A DNA stretch of 64,000 bases, from contig NZ_CP049257.1 of assembly GCF_011046535.1 (NCBI RefSeq), forward strand, positions 744,001 to 808,000, written 5' to 3'. The position numbers and the translations under genes were made by a program. Below, one piece after another: positions 9,331-17,713 of this stretch; positions within the stretch are counted from its first letter, which is position 1; each line of letters begins with the position of its first letter. Under the pieces are notes generated by a model. It was not told the DNA's origin. It saw only the letters and a list, made by a program, of their open reading frames with translations, and ran no database searches. The DNA is from Nocardioides anomalus. Lineage in GTDB: Bacteria; Actinomycetota; Actinomycetes; Propionibacteriales; Nocardioidaceae.

Positions 9331-9888
9331 CTACGACTCCAGCTTGGCGGTGAAGAGCCGAGGGTCCACGAGCTCTTTGTCTCTGAGGTTGGCGGCTTCG
9401 TGCCACCAGAGCTGCTCCCACTCGTTCGCGTTCTGGAAGCTCATTTTGTTCTGCCGGGTGCCCAGCACCTTGATCAACAGGGCTTCCATCTCCCGGATCA
9501 CTGTCTCGGACTGAGCGGGGACTGGCTTGCTTCGGTGCCGGACCTCCTCCCAGCCGTGGTAGCCGGTCGCGGCCACGATGTCATCGAAGCTGAACCACGA
9601 GAAGCGGGTCCACTCGCGCTTGCGAGGCGGCTTGGTGTTGTGGGTCCGCAGCCGTGCCCCCAGACCTCCAAGTCCTCGAGCGAGTCCGGCGTAGGTCGGT
9701 CCGTAGTTGTCGTAGAGGATGTACACCCCTTTGGCGGTGCGGAAGTCGCACACCCGCAGTGCGGGGTTGATGGTGTTCCTGCGTCCGAGCATCTGCCAGG
9801 TGTCGCCCGATCCAGGATTCCAGGTCACCTCCGACCTCTCCCAAAACAACCCGAATGCTCCAACGAGGTGGCCCTTGAGGGGTGGCAT
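9331..9888 (-). CDS. GIY-YIG-like domain protein
   Basis: About 185 aa from the ATG reading MPPLKGHLVGAFG; an ATG 12 bases upstream is equally possible and neither has a clear ribosome site. The middle (about residues 57-90) reads GVYILYDNYGPTYAGLA then LGARLRTHN, the GIY and Y-x-G strands plus the following Arg helix of a GIY-YIG nuclease-like fold, with the second box changed to TYAG. The C-terminal half is helical and charged. GIY-YIG domains occur in homing, repair and defence nucleases. Role unknown. Confidence 0.65.
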   Translation of the reverse strand: MPPLKGHLVGAFGLFWERSEVTWNPGSGDTWQMLGRRNTINPALRVCDFRTAKGVYILYDNYGPTYAGLARGLGGLGARLRTHNTKPPRKREWTRFSWFSFDDIVAATGYHGWEEVRHRSKPVPAQSETVIREMEALLIKVLGTRQNKMSFQNANEWEQLWWHEAANLRDKELVDPRLFTAKLES

Positions 9889-9918
9889 GGAGGACACCAT
9901 CGGGCTATGAAAGGCCCC

Positions 9919-9947
9919 TTGACAAGCCTCGCGAGCTGGTTTGGTTA
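9919..9947 (+). promoter_or_regulatory. Candidate promoter for the Mrr-like gene
   Basis: A consensus -35 TTGACA at 9919-9924 and, 17 bases on, a weak -10 (TGGTTA). It is about 75 bases upstream of the GTG of the Mrr-like gene. The perfect -35 stands out in GC-rich DNA; the -10 is poor. Confidence 0.4.
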
Positions 9948-10020
9948 GTGACAGTGTCGGTGGGGGCCACCAAGATTCTGGAAACGCTGTCTGAGTTGGA
10001 CATGATCGAAGGAGCCTGAC

Positions 10021-11082
10021 GTGGTCGCGGCCTGGGTAATCCGTTCCGGCAAGAGTGGCGAGCGTGACTCCTGGGCGCTCCAGGAAGGGTGGTCGGGCGG
10101 CGGTTGGTGGGAGGTTCCGGACCTCACGCCCTGCGTGACACGCGAAGACGTTGCCGCCGTGGTGGCCGAGTCCTTCCCGGGCTCCTCGGTGGGCAAGCTC
10201 AACAACTTCACCGGGCAATTGTGGGCTCTGCGTTCTCGCATCAAGGTGGGCGATCTGATCGTCATGCCGCTAAAGACCACCAAGCAGATCGCGATCGGTC
10301 GGGTGAAGAGCGGATACACGTTCCTGGCGAACGACGCGGACCGCAACAAACGGCACGTAGTTCAGGTGGACTGGCAACGCACCGATCTCCCGCGGACCGC
10401 GGTGAAGCAGGACCTTCTGTTCACCCTCGGCAGCGCCATGTCGATCTTCGCCTCCAGCAAGAACCACGCCGTCGCCCGCCTCGAGCACCTGCTTTCGACG
10501 GGAGCTGACCCCGGTCAGGTCCCCTCCATCCCCAGTCCAAGCAAGGCGAAGCCTGGCTCCGAGTTGCTCGACCACGATGAAGACGTCGACGAACCCGAGC
10601 TGAGCCCGGACATCGAGGAGGTCGCGCTCAATCAGATCACCGCTCGCATCGCCGAGGAGTTCGCGGGGCACGGTCTCTCCGCTCTCGTTGCTGAGCTCCT
10701 CACGGCAGAGGGGTTCCGGTGCACCACCGCTCCTCCCGGTCCAGATGGGGGAGTGGACATCATCGCCGGGCGAGGGCCGCTTGGCCTCGACGATCCGATG
10801 CTCCTCGTACAGGTGAAGTCCGGTGCCCAGGTCAGCGATCCCGTCGTAACCCAGCTACATGGCGTCATGACCAAGTTCGGAGCCGACCAAGGACTCCTGG
10901 TGGCATGGGGTGGGGTCACCAAGCCTGCTCGCGAGTCCATGAAAACCAATCTGCGTGTCAGGCTCTGGGAGGCCGCCGAGGTGGTCGACTCGGTGTTGCT
11001 GAACTACGAGAACCTCTCGGAGGACACCCGGGCCAAACTCCCGTTGAAACGGGTGTGGATGCTGAGCGACGCGGGTTCCTGA
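10021..11082 (+). CDS. Mrr-like restriction endonuclease with a PUA-like N-terminus
   Basis: 353 aa from a GTG 5 bases after GGAGC. The C-terminal third is an Mrr_cat nuclease: GPDGGVDIIAG (Asp246) and LLVQVKSG (Gln264-Lys266) form the D...QxK active site. Residues 1-155 (VAAWVIRSGKSGERDSWALQ, then VGDLIVMPLKTTKQIAIGRV) look like a PUA/EVE/SRA-type beta barrel, the class used by type IV enzymes to recognise modified bases. No methyltransferase is nearby, which fits a type IV enzyme cutting modified foreign DNA. The nuclease call is strong; the reader domain is inference. Confidence 0.8.
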   Translation: MVAAWVIRSGKSGERDSWALQEGWSGGGWWEVPDLTPCVTREDVAAVVAESFPGSSVGKLNNFTGQLWALRSRIKVGDLIVMPLKTTKQIAIGRVKSGYTFLANDADRNKRHVVQVDWQRTDLPRTAVKQDLLFTLGSAMSIFASSKNHAVARLEHLLSTGADPGQVPSIPSPSKAKPGSELLDHDEDVDEPELSPDIEEVALNQITARIAEEFAGHGLSALVAELLTAEGFRCTTAPPGPDGGVDIIAGRGPLGLDDPMLLVQVKSGAQVSDPVVTQLHGVMTKFGADQGLLVAWGGVTKPARESMKTNLRVRLWEAAEVVDSVLLNYENLSEDTRAKLPLKRVWMLSDAGS

Positions 11083-11260
11083 TCGGTGAACGCGTCAGGG
11101 TCGACCATCGACCCCGTAGTCCACTGCACGGTGTCCTCCCACTTTGTTCGGCTGGTCCATGGTTGAGCCCGCCTGAGACCGAGGGACTGACGTCAGGCAC
11201 GGCCCGAGGTCGGCGGACGAAATCATCCCTCCTGTCGGTGCACTGCCTTAGCCTCCTTGC

Positions 11261-12838
11261 ATGTTCGGGGAGGTACCTGAGGGGTACGCCCTGGTGGACA
11301 TGCCGTCTTGGGCGTGGGGTGGCAAACCTCAGGGGTTGTTCGCTGATGCGGGTGTCCGTTGCATCGCCACGGACGATCCGGGGAGATGGCTGGTGCAAAC
11401 CAACGAGCGCTACCGCCGCCAGCGACCCGACCTAGTTCAGCACCGAGAACTCGCGGGCCCAGGAGCGCGCCGCCCTGACTTCAGCTACCTGTCCTCACGG
11501 CCCCACTTCGCGGCCCACGAGAGCAGCGCATGGGCCCTCGAGGAGTTGGCGGCGCGAGAGGAACGTGTCTCCCGCACGGGCAACCCAGTGCACGCCTTCG
11601 AGGCAATGCGCCTACGGTTGCTTCTCGCCGAGCCGGCGGCCTTGGCGGGTCAGGCCGAGCACGAGTTCACTGAACTGCTCCAGGTACCGCTGCAGGACCA
11701 GCCCGAGACCAAGGTCTTCGCGGATGCTGGTGCTCACGTCTTCGAGCGCTCGGCGAGCCTGGTGTGGCGACAGAAGCTCCCGCTCATCCTCTGCCAGATC
11801 TGGCAGGACCCGCTCCTCCAAGTAGGAGACATCGCGCATGTGGGGGCGGCGCAAGCGAGGAACGAACTGACCTTTCAGTCCGCGCACGCCTTAGCTGACG
11901 GCGTTTACCTGATGGACGCTTACATCGGACCTCTCCTGGCCGCCCTCTCGCCTTCAGTCTGGGCGTTCAACGTCCCCAGAATGTTCGGGTCGCTGATGTT
12001 CAGCCTCGGCCAACCCGTAGCAGGAGGAAGCAGCGGTGCCGAGGAGATGCTGCACCACATCGGCGTACCGGGACGCGACAGCGCCATGCCCGTCGCCCGA
12101 CTCACCCCCACCGCATCAGCGACGGCATCTCGTTGGTGGGCAGATGCACTGAACTCGATGTTCGCGGTGACCTCAGACTTCTCGGTGTTCACCGACGCAG
12201 CTGGCGTCTACCTCCCGCGCCGCCACATGACGACGATCCTGACGGTTGAGCAGCTCTTCCGCCGCACGACATCGGCCCTGATCTCCGAGCGAGACACCAA
12301 CGCGCGCAGGGTCCTGATGTTTACCGCGCTCGACACTGTCGAGCGGCTGACGACGGTGCAGTTGGAGAACCTCACCGACTTTGAACACGCCCGCGCGGCG
12401 CTGGAGGCGATATCCGAGAGTCTCTCGCAAGAGGCCGCGGAGGTGTTGGTGCCGGGCGCTGCTCGCGCTGTCCAAGCACTGGAGGCGGTTCAGGATGGGT
12501 TCTTCCTCAGGCGCTCCCTTGGAACGGTAGATGTCGAGTTGCAGGTCGGCACCGGCGTCCAGAGCATGACTCCTCGGCGAGCTGCCGCGTTGTACCTGAA
12601 GGCCCTGCGCGACGCGACCCACGGCCATGGTGCTCGCCGAGGAAACTCAGAGGATCGGACCGACGCGCTCCTGGCTCAGCACGATGGAGTTCTTCCCCAT
12701 GATCTCGGCCTCTTGGCGTACCTCTACCTCCTCGAGATCCTTGTTCGACCTGACCGACTCCGGGAGGTCCTGCGAGCTGGGTGCCGGCGCCCGCGGCAGT
12801 CGCGCGAGGGGAACATCGACCCAGATCGAGGTCGTTGA
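11261..12838 (+). CDS. Large protein of unknown function in the defence island
   Basis: 525 aa, soluble, with no signal peptide or recognised motif. The sequence is helix-rich (long Ala/Leu/Glu stretches such as HAFEAMRLRLLLAEPAALAG). A segment RMFGSLMFSLGQPVAGGSSGAEE near residue 245 is the most glycine-rich part. Its TGA overlaps the ATG of a 32-aa membrane peptide (ATGA). It follows the Mrr-like gene after 178 bases. Lower GC than the chromosome supports acquisition. Function cannot be assigned. Confidence 0.7.
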   Translation: MFGEVPEGYALVDMPSWAWGGKPQGLFADAGVRCIATDDPGRWLVQTNERYRRQRPDLVQHRELAGPGARRPDFSYLSSRPHFAAHESSAWALEELAAREERVSRTGNPVHAFEAMRLRLLLAEPAALAGQAEHEFTELLQVPLQDQPETKVFADAGAHVFERSASLVWRQKLPLILCQIWQDPLLQVGDIAHVGAAQARNELTFQSAHALADGVYLMDAYIGPLLAALSPSVWAFNVPRMFGSLMFSLGQPVAGGSSGAEEMLHHIGVPGRDSAMPVARLTPTASATASRWWADALNSMFAVTSDFSVFTDAAGVYLPRRHMTTILTVEQLFRRTTSALISERDTNARRVLMFTALDTVERLTTVQLENLTDFEHARAALEAISESLSQEAAEVLVPGAARAVQALEAVQDGFFLRRSLGTVDVELQVGTGVQSMTPRRAAALYLKALRDATHGHGARRGNSEDRTDALLAQHDGVLPHDLGLLAYLYLLEILVRPDRLREVLRAGCRRPRQSREGNIDPDRGR

Positions 12839-12936
12839 TGCCCGGCTGGGCGGTCGTCCTCATCGCTGTCGTCCTGTTGCTGGTCGGGGTGTCCCTGTTG
12901 TCGAGCTGGTGGCGGGACCACTTCGACCGAAAGTGA
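12838..12936 (+). CDS. 32-aa single-pass membrane peptide coupled to the 525-aa gene
   Basis: The ATG overlaps the upstream TGA as ATGA, so translation is likely coupled. The peptide starts MPGWAVVLIAVVLLLVGVSL, an unbroken hydrophobic segment of about 20 residues, then SSWWRDHFDRK, a short charged tail with a Trp pair at the interface. Small coupled membrane peptides can anchor a partner or act as effectors in defence pairs. No family recognised. Confidence 0.6.
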   Translation: MPGWAVVLIAVVLLLVGVSLLSSWWRDHFDRK

Positions 12937-13067
12937 CGACGCCGCAGAAGGTCTCAGTGAGCTACCAAGAGCGAGCTGTCCGCCTGCCTTCGTCGCAACG
13001 CAGCATTGAAGCGCCGTCTGGACCTGAGGATGATCCCTGAACCGACTTGGTCACCCTCGCGATGGCG

Positions 13068-14495
13068 TCATGAGAGTTTCACCCAGGGGCTGCTCCGCGC
13101 TTCGTCCGCTCGATCGACAGGCTGAGGAGGAAGAGGGAGGCGGGGTTTGGTCCTCTGTTGTGCACCGATCAAGGGGATGAGCTCGTCTTCGATGGTGAGG
13201 TCATCGGCGTAGAAGACCGGATAGAACCCGGCGTCGACGTGGCTGAGCATCTCGACGTACCAACCGGCGTAGCTCCAGTCACTGCCGCGCGCGGCCGCGA
13301 GAACGTCTGGAAATTGATTCTCGAAGTGGTCGGCGAGCGCCGAGGACGTCGCCTTCGCGGACAACTCCTCCCCGAACACTTGCTCGTCGGCGTTGGTCCA
13401 GAAAGCGACAAGATGCTTGTGATCATCGACGTGGTCAACACCCCCTAGGCGGGGCTCTGGTCGGACGTTGGCGGACGGGGTAATCGATACACGCCAGTAC
13501 AACCCGGAGCCGCTCATCCCGGGGACGATCCGGAGTCGCTGGTAACCACGACGGTGGAGCACCGCCACCATCTCGAGCACCAGGCGCATCCGTTCGGACA
13601 CCTCGAGAATTTTGGCTTCGTGTCGTTCGTCGGGCTGGCCCGCTCGAGGGACAGGCTCATTACCGGAGGGGTCTCCCATGTGCGAGAGCGGTGTCGTGGA
13701 GGCCCACTGAGCCTGAAGATCCTCAACAAGGCCCCGAAGAACGTGGGTGCGCTCCGGCCCAGGAGGCCCGGCGTATCCAGGCTGTGCGCTGACCAACACG
13801 AACTGCTCGGATGGCAGCCGGTAGGCGACGACGCGCCATCCCTCGACGGTCGATCCAGGCAATGCTTCTCCGCCCGGTCCCCACGAGGCCGCCTCGGGGA
13901 GCTCAAGTGCGTCACACACGCTGAACCAGGGCTTCCCGAATGCGAAGACGATCTCAGCGTCGGCCTCTTGGACCGGAGCCCACACGTACTTCTCGATGAG
14001 TTCGGGTGGCGGGGTGATGGCCGCGGTGAGCTTGTTGGAGTGCCATGGGTAGAGCTCGAGGTTGAGGATGTTGTGCACTGAGACCGAGTCGTCGCCAAGC
14101 CAGCGTCGGCTGAAGGTCGTGAGGTTCTTCCAGTACAGACTGGGCTTGCCGTGCAACGCGATCCAGGTATCAGGGTCTTCTGCGGGGCTGCGCTCGAAGC
14201 AGTGGCCGTACCCCTGCTCGGCGATCCGGCCAGTCCAGGTGCCCTGAGGGCCTTGAAGCTGCGGGTAACCGGTGCCGGGGTTAAGGCCGAGGGCGATGAT
14301 CTTGACGTCGTGCGTGCCGCCACGCAGATCCCCGACGTAGGGATCGGGGTAAGTGCTTAGGTCTAGAGACCCAACGCCGGTGCCCTTGTAGCTGGCGAAC
14401 CACGCAGGCAGCTCAGCTATCTGGTGATCCTCGCCCGCGATCCATAGCCGGAGGACCTCATCCCAGAAGTCGGCGACCTCGCCTCGAGCGCTCAT
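13068..14495 (-). CDS. Uracil-DNA-glycosylase-like fold protein, function unknown
   Basis: 475 aa from the internal ATG reading MSARGEVADFWDEVLRLW; an ATG 60 bases upstream is possible. Residues about 65-150 contain IIALGLNPGTGYPQLQG and SVHNILNLELYPWHSNKL, resembling the active-site loop and core strands of the uracil-DNA-glycosylase superfamily. The HIS-PRO-SER loop is not clear, and the C-terminal 200 residues (VLEMVAVLHRRGYQRLRIVP) look like a separate domain. It lies in the defence island, so base recognition in foreign DNA is conceivable but unproven. Confidence 0.55.
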   Translation of the reverse strand: MSARGEVADFWDEVLRLWIAGEDHQIAELPAWFASYKGTGVGSLDLSTYPDPYVGDLRGGTHDVKIIALGLNPGTGYPQLQGPQGTWTGRIAEQGYGHCFERSPAEDPDTWIALHGKPSLYWKNLTTFSRRWLGDDSVSVHNILNLELYPWHSNKLTAAITPPPELIEKYVWAPVQEADAEIVFAFGKPWFSVCDALELPEAASWGPGGEALPGSTVEGWRVVAYRLPSEQFVLVSAQPGYAGPPGPERTHVLRGLVEDLQAQWASTTPLSHMGDPSGNEPVPRAGQPDERHEAKILEVSERMRLVLEMVAVLHRRGYQRLRIVPGMSGSGLYWRVSITPSANVRPEPRLGGVDHVDDHKHLVAFWTNADEQVFGEELSAKATSSALADHFENQFPDVLAAARGSDWSYAGWYVEMLSHVDAGFYPVFYADDLTIEDELIPLIGAQQRTKPRLPLPPQPVDRADEARSSPWVKLS

Positions 14496-14636
14496 GGCCA
14501 GCGACCGTAGTTGTTGGTACTGACAGCCGGACTTGTGGAGTGGCTCAGGTCCCACAAGGTCTGATCTGGAGTGGCTCGCCCGACCTGGCCGGTGCTACAC
14601 CGCGTGGCGGTGCCCCGTCGCGTGAGGGCTCTGGCT

Positions 14637-14780
14637 CTACACCTTGCGGTAGCCGCAGCCCTTGCTGGCCTTCATGCAGTGGGTGCCCTGGTCGCACCCC
14701 GGACAGTCGCAGCCGCAGGGGCCCGGCTCGATACGGGAGGTGGCCCCGATGGCGGTCTGCGGTTTGGTCTGAACTGGCAT
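14637..14780 (-). CDS. Small Cys-rich protein
   Basis: 47 aa, starting MPVQTKPQTAIGATSRIEPG, with GGAGGA 11 bases upstream. The second half has a dense metal-ligand-like pattern: CGCDCPGCDQGTHC, then KGCGYRKV, giving six Cys and one His in 25 residues. This would suit one or two zinc ions or a small iron-sulfur site. Family not known to me. Confidence 0.55.
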   Translation of the reverse strand: MPVQTKPQTAIGATSRIEPGPCGCDCPGCDQGTHCMKASKGCGYRKV

Positions 14781-15027
14781 GCAGACAGTGTTCCTCCGAG
14801 GGGGTAGGGCACCGCAAGGCACTGCGAGCTCAGTACCGAGAACTCCCGCTGCACGTGGCCGCCCCCCGATGCCTCATGGTGCGTCCGCGCGCCTGTCGAC
14901 AGACGCAGTCGTGCTTCGCTGAGCAGGAGCTTCGCTTCGAGCGTCACCCACCAGGGGCCTAGCGGCACGCCTCGAGCGCCGTTATCGTGCCAACACAGGC
15001 CTTACGCACAGCACGGGGAGAAGCTCT

Positions 15028-15579
15028 ATGCGTTACGTCGTACGTCTCATTGCGCTGGTCCTTACGGCCGGCGGGTTCACGGCGGTCAGCCTGGTGACGG
15101 CTGGGACCGTTCAGGCCAAGGACATGGACTGCGGCAACTTCGCGACGCAGGCGGCCGCCCAGAACTACTTCCTCAACCACGGCGGTCCCAACTCAGATCC
15201 GGACTACCTCGACGCCGACGGCGACGGGATCGCGTGTGAGTCCAACCCCTGTCCGTGCTCGTATAGCACCGGCGGCGGAGGCGGTGGTGGGGGCACCAGC
15301 ACCCCCGCGAAGAAGTTCCACACGATCAAGTTGCGCGTCGCGAAGGTCTCCGGCAACTTCAAGATCCTCGGCAAGGTCCCTACCTACCGCGGGAAGTTCC
15401 AGATACAGCGTCGCGTGCCCGGTGGGAAGTTCAAGTTCTACACCCGGACCAAGTCGGTCAACCCCGGCGGCAAGGTCAAGATCCAAGTCAAGGGTTCGAG
15501 GAACACGTGCTTCAGGGTGAGCGTCCCGGCCACCAACAAGTACAAGCTCACCACCAAGGAAGTCGGCTGCATCAGGTAG
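15028..15579 (+). CDS. Secreted Excalibur-domain protein
   Basis: 183 aa. A Sec signal peptide (RYVVRLIALVLTAGGFTAV, cleavage near VQA-KD at 30) is followed by an Excalibur calcium-binding domain: DCGNFATQAAAQNYF, then DADGDGIACES, an EF-hand-like loop, and CPC. A Gly-rich linker (GGGGGGGG) leads to a basic, beta-rich C-terminal half containing KFQIQRRVPGGKFKFYTRTK. It acts outside the cell or at the wall. The C-terminal domain resembles secreted beta-sandwich repeats but I cannot name it. Confidence 0.8.
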   Translation: MRYVVRLIALVLTAGGFTAVSLVTAGTVQAKDMDCGNFATQAAAQNYFLNHGGPNSDPDYLDADGDGIACESNPCPCSYSTGGGGGGGGTSTPAKKFHTIKLRVAKVSGNFKILGKVPTYRGKFQIQRRVPGGKFKFYTRTKSVNPGGKVKIQVKGSRNTCFRVSVPATNKYKLTTKEVGCIR

Positions 15580-15655
15580 CGCCAGAGGCGCGCCGCGCGT
15601 CCATGTCGCCACCTGCACGGTCACACCCGCTCCGCGCCTGCGACGGGTTGCGAGA

Positions 15656-16903
15656 ATGACAGACTCCGTCTCTTTCGCGGTCCTTGGAGTCCTGGCCAGC
15701 GTGTTGGCGGCGTGGCCTCTAGCACGACGCCCGACGGCGCGCCACGAGTTCGTCATCCTGCGGCGAGACTCCAACACCGACAGCGTGGCGAGGCTGCTTC
15801 GACGGATCTGTGCGGTCATCCTGAGCGGCCTGCCCTACGGCGCGGTAGTCCTGGTAGCGGGAACGGCGATCCCTACCGATCCGCCAACCCCGCTACGGGA
15901 CGTGTTGCTCTTCGCCCTGCTCGCGTCGATGTTCGTTGGAGTGGGGATGAGTTGGTTGCTCTACCCGTTCGCGACGGGTCTCCTCAGCCCCAACCCCGCT
16001 GTCCCAGATGCGCCAAAGCTCGGTGCGCCCTCACGGCTCGTGCTTGCTGTTCTTGGTGAGCTCCGATCCGCCGTGCGTGGCTTCGACGCCGTCTGGCAGG
16101 TGTGCTGGACGCGGCGCACCACAGTGCAACGGCTTGAGCCGCCCTGGCGCACGTTCTTCGGTGCCATGGTTGTGTTTGGCGTGTTCTGTCTGGCCACCTA
16201 CGTTTTCGTCTTCGAGTTTGTGGTGATCGTTTCCGCCGCATACTTGTACGCGCTTCCGGCCTACCTCCCGTTCTTGATCACGGAGGACGAACTGGTCTCC
16301 CTGAACGAGCGACCGTTCCTCATCGCTTTCGGTGTCGCGCTTCTGGTCTTGAACGACGTCCTGATGCGGCTACGGGAATGGGCCAGCCGACGGAGCCGGG
16401 CCTTCTCCTCAAGTGTCGCGATGGTTGTCGCCGACGTGTTCCTGCTGACGCTCCTCTTCTTCTTGAGTGGTGATGACTCCGGCCGCCCGCCACTCTCGGT
16501 AGCCGGTGCAGTGTTCGTGGGCGTGATCGTGGCGCTCGAAGCCCTGTTGCTAGTGGACCTAGGGCACGCGCTGGTGTCGGCACAGGTTGCGGGACGACGG
16601 ACGACGCCGCCGTTGCGAGCCGACATGGGTGTGCTCCTCGCGGGTCAGCGCCTACGGAGCCGGCTTGCGCGGAGGCGAGGGCAGGCGCAGATCGTGCTCA
16701 GCGGTGCTCGCCCCTTCAGCCGCAGGGGACTTGCAAGACTGAGTCGGGCTGGTGTCGCAGCGGTTAATAGGTTTCTGTCTGAGGACGCAGCTCGATCTCG
16801 TGCGCCTCGGAAGGTCGACGCGGGTGGCGGCGCAGATGCCGATGCTGGTCTCGATGGGGGCGAGCCGCCGACGCTGAGCCCTCAGAAGTCATCGGAGATG
16901 TAG
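15656..16903 (+). CDS. Polytopic membrane protein of unknown function
   Basis: 415 aa. At least six or seven hydrophobic segments are visible, for example VSFAVLGVLASVLAAWPLA, VFGVFCLATYVFVFEFVVIV and VVADVFLLTLLFFLSG, with a soluble C-terminal tail of about 90 residues rich in Arg and Ala. The start has little ribosome-site support. It is the last gene of the lower-GC left arm. No family recognised. Confidence 0.6.
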   Translation: MTDSVSFAVLGVLASVLAAWPLARRPTARHEFVILRRDSNTDSVARLLRRICAVILSGLPYGAVVLVAGTAIPTDPPTPLRDVLLFALLASMFVGVGMSWLLYPFATGLLSPNPAVPDAPKLGAPSRLVLAVLGELRSAVRGFDAVWQVCWTRRTTVQRLEPPWRTFFGAMVVFGVFCLATYVFVFEFVVIVSAAYLYALPAYLPFLITEDELVSLNERPFLIAFGVALLVLNDVLMRLREWASRRSRAFSSSVAMVVADVFLLTLLFFLSGDDSGRPPLSVAGAVFVGVIVALEALLLVDLGHALVSAQVAGRRTTPPLRADMGVLLAGQRLRSRLARRRGQAQIVLSGARPFSRRGLARLSRAGVAAVNRFLSEDAARSRAPRKVDAGGGADADAGLDGGEPPTLSPQKSSEM

Positions 16904-16977
16904 TCCGATGGGGCCCACATTCCGGGCTTTCAGCCGGCTCCCCCCGCTGGTCAGCGCAACATGGGTATGGCAGCTAA

Positions 16978-17586
16978 TTAGACACCGTTCGGTGTCTGCT
17001 CAGTCGCTTCCCCGCTAGTGGTGCCGTGATGACCGTAAAACTGCGTCGTGTCGCCGGCGTCCCAGCGCTGGCGCAGGCCCGGTGTCGTAATGTCCCAGTC
17101 GGGACGAATCTGTCGAGTGATGTAGCGCAGGTCGCGCCAGAGGTCGTCGGTGGACGGTCGTCCCCAGAACCAGTAGCCGTTGTAGACCGAGTGCACCACC
17201 AGCCTGGGTGCGAGGACAAGCGTGTGCGGAATCATCGGCTGATGGCTGGGGTCGGTGTACTCCTCGATGCCCAGGCCCTGGGCGACGGTCCGTCGGACGT
17301 CGGAGAGGAACGGCCACTGCGCCCCGACCGCGTCGTGGAACTCCTGGGCGCCACGCGGTGGGTCCGGCGTGATGGTCGCGACCTTCGTGTAGGCGACCGC
17401 GATCTTCGGGTAGAAGGCCGCGAGCTCCAGGTGCTGCTGGTGCTCCTTCGGACAGTAGGCGCCGCGGGCGAGAGTGAGGATCATCGGGTCGTCCCCTTGG
17501 ATCTCGCTCAGCCTGCGCGTCTTGCGGGTCTGGTCAGGCAGCTGAAAGTCCGGGAAAGTGTCGCCGGGGTTCAGGCCAGGCTGCAT
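16978..17586 (-). CDS. Peroxiredoxin-like (AhpC/TSA superfamily) protein
   Basis: 202 aa. The N-terminus LNPGDTFPDFQLPDQTRKTRRL is the standard AhpC/TSA strand pattern. The peroxidatic-type Cys is in LARGAYCPKEHQQH (about residue 45), where typical members read PxxxTxxC. It appears to be the only Cys, implying a 1-Cys enzyme or an atypical thiol oxidoreductase. The last codons lie within a hairpin (AGACACCG tt CGGTGTCT, 16980-16997) that may terminate it. It is divergent from the flavoprotein gene and is the first gene of the GC-rich block. Confidence 0.75.
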   Translation of the reverse strand: MQPGLNPGDTFPDFQLPDQTRKTRRLSEIQGDDPMILTLARGAYCPKEHQQHLELAAFYPKIAVAYTKVATITPDPPRGAQEFHDAVGAQWPFLSDVRRTVAQGLGIEEYTDPSHQPMIPHTLVLAPRLVVHSVYNGYWFWGRPSTDDLWRDLRYITRQIRPDWDITTPGLRQRWDAGDTTQFYGHHGTTSGEATEQTPNGV

Positions 17587-17713
17587 GAGTGCTCTCCTTG
17601 GTTCGCGTTCGACTCGTCGACCGTCGGGACTGCCCAGGCGTGACGCAGCCCGTCACGGGGCCGGCCGCTATCCGGTCGACCGCACGGATCGTCCGTCGAC
17701 GCCGAGGAGCCCC

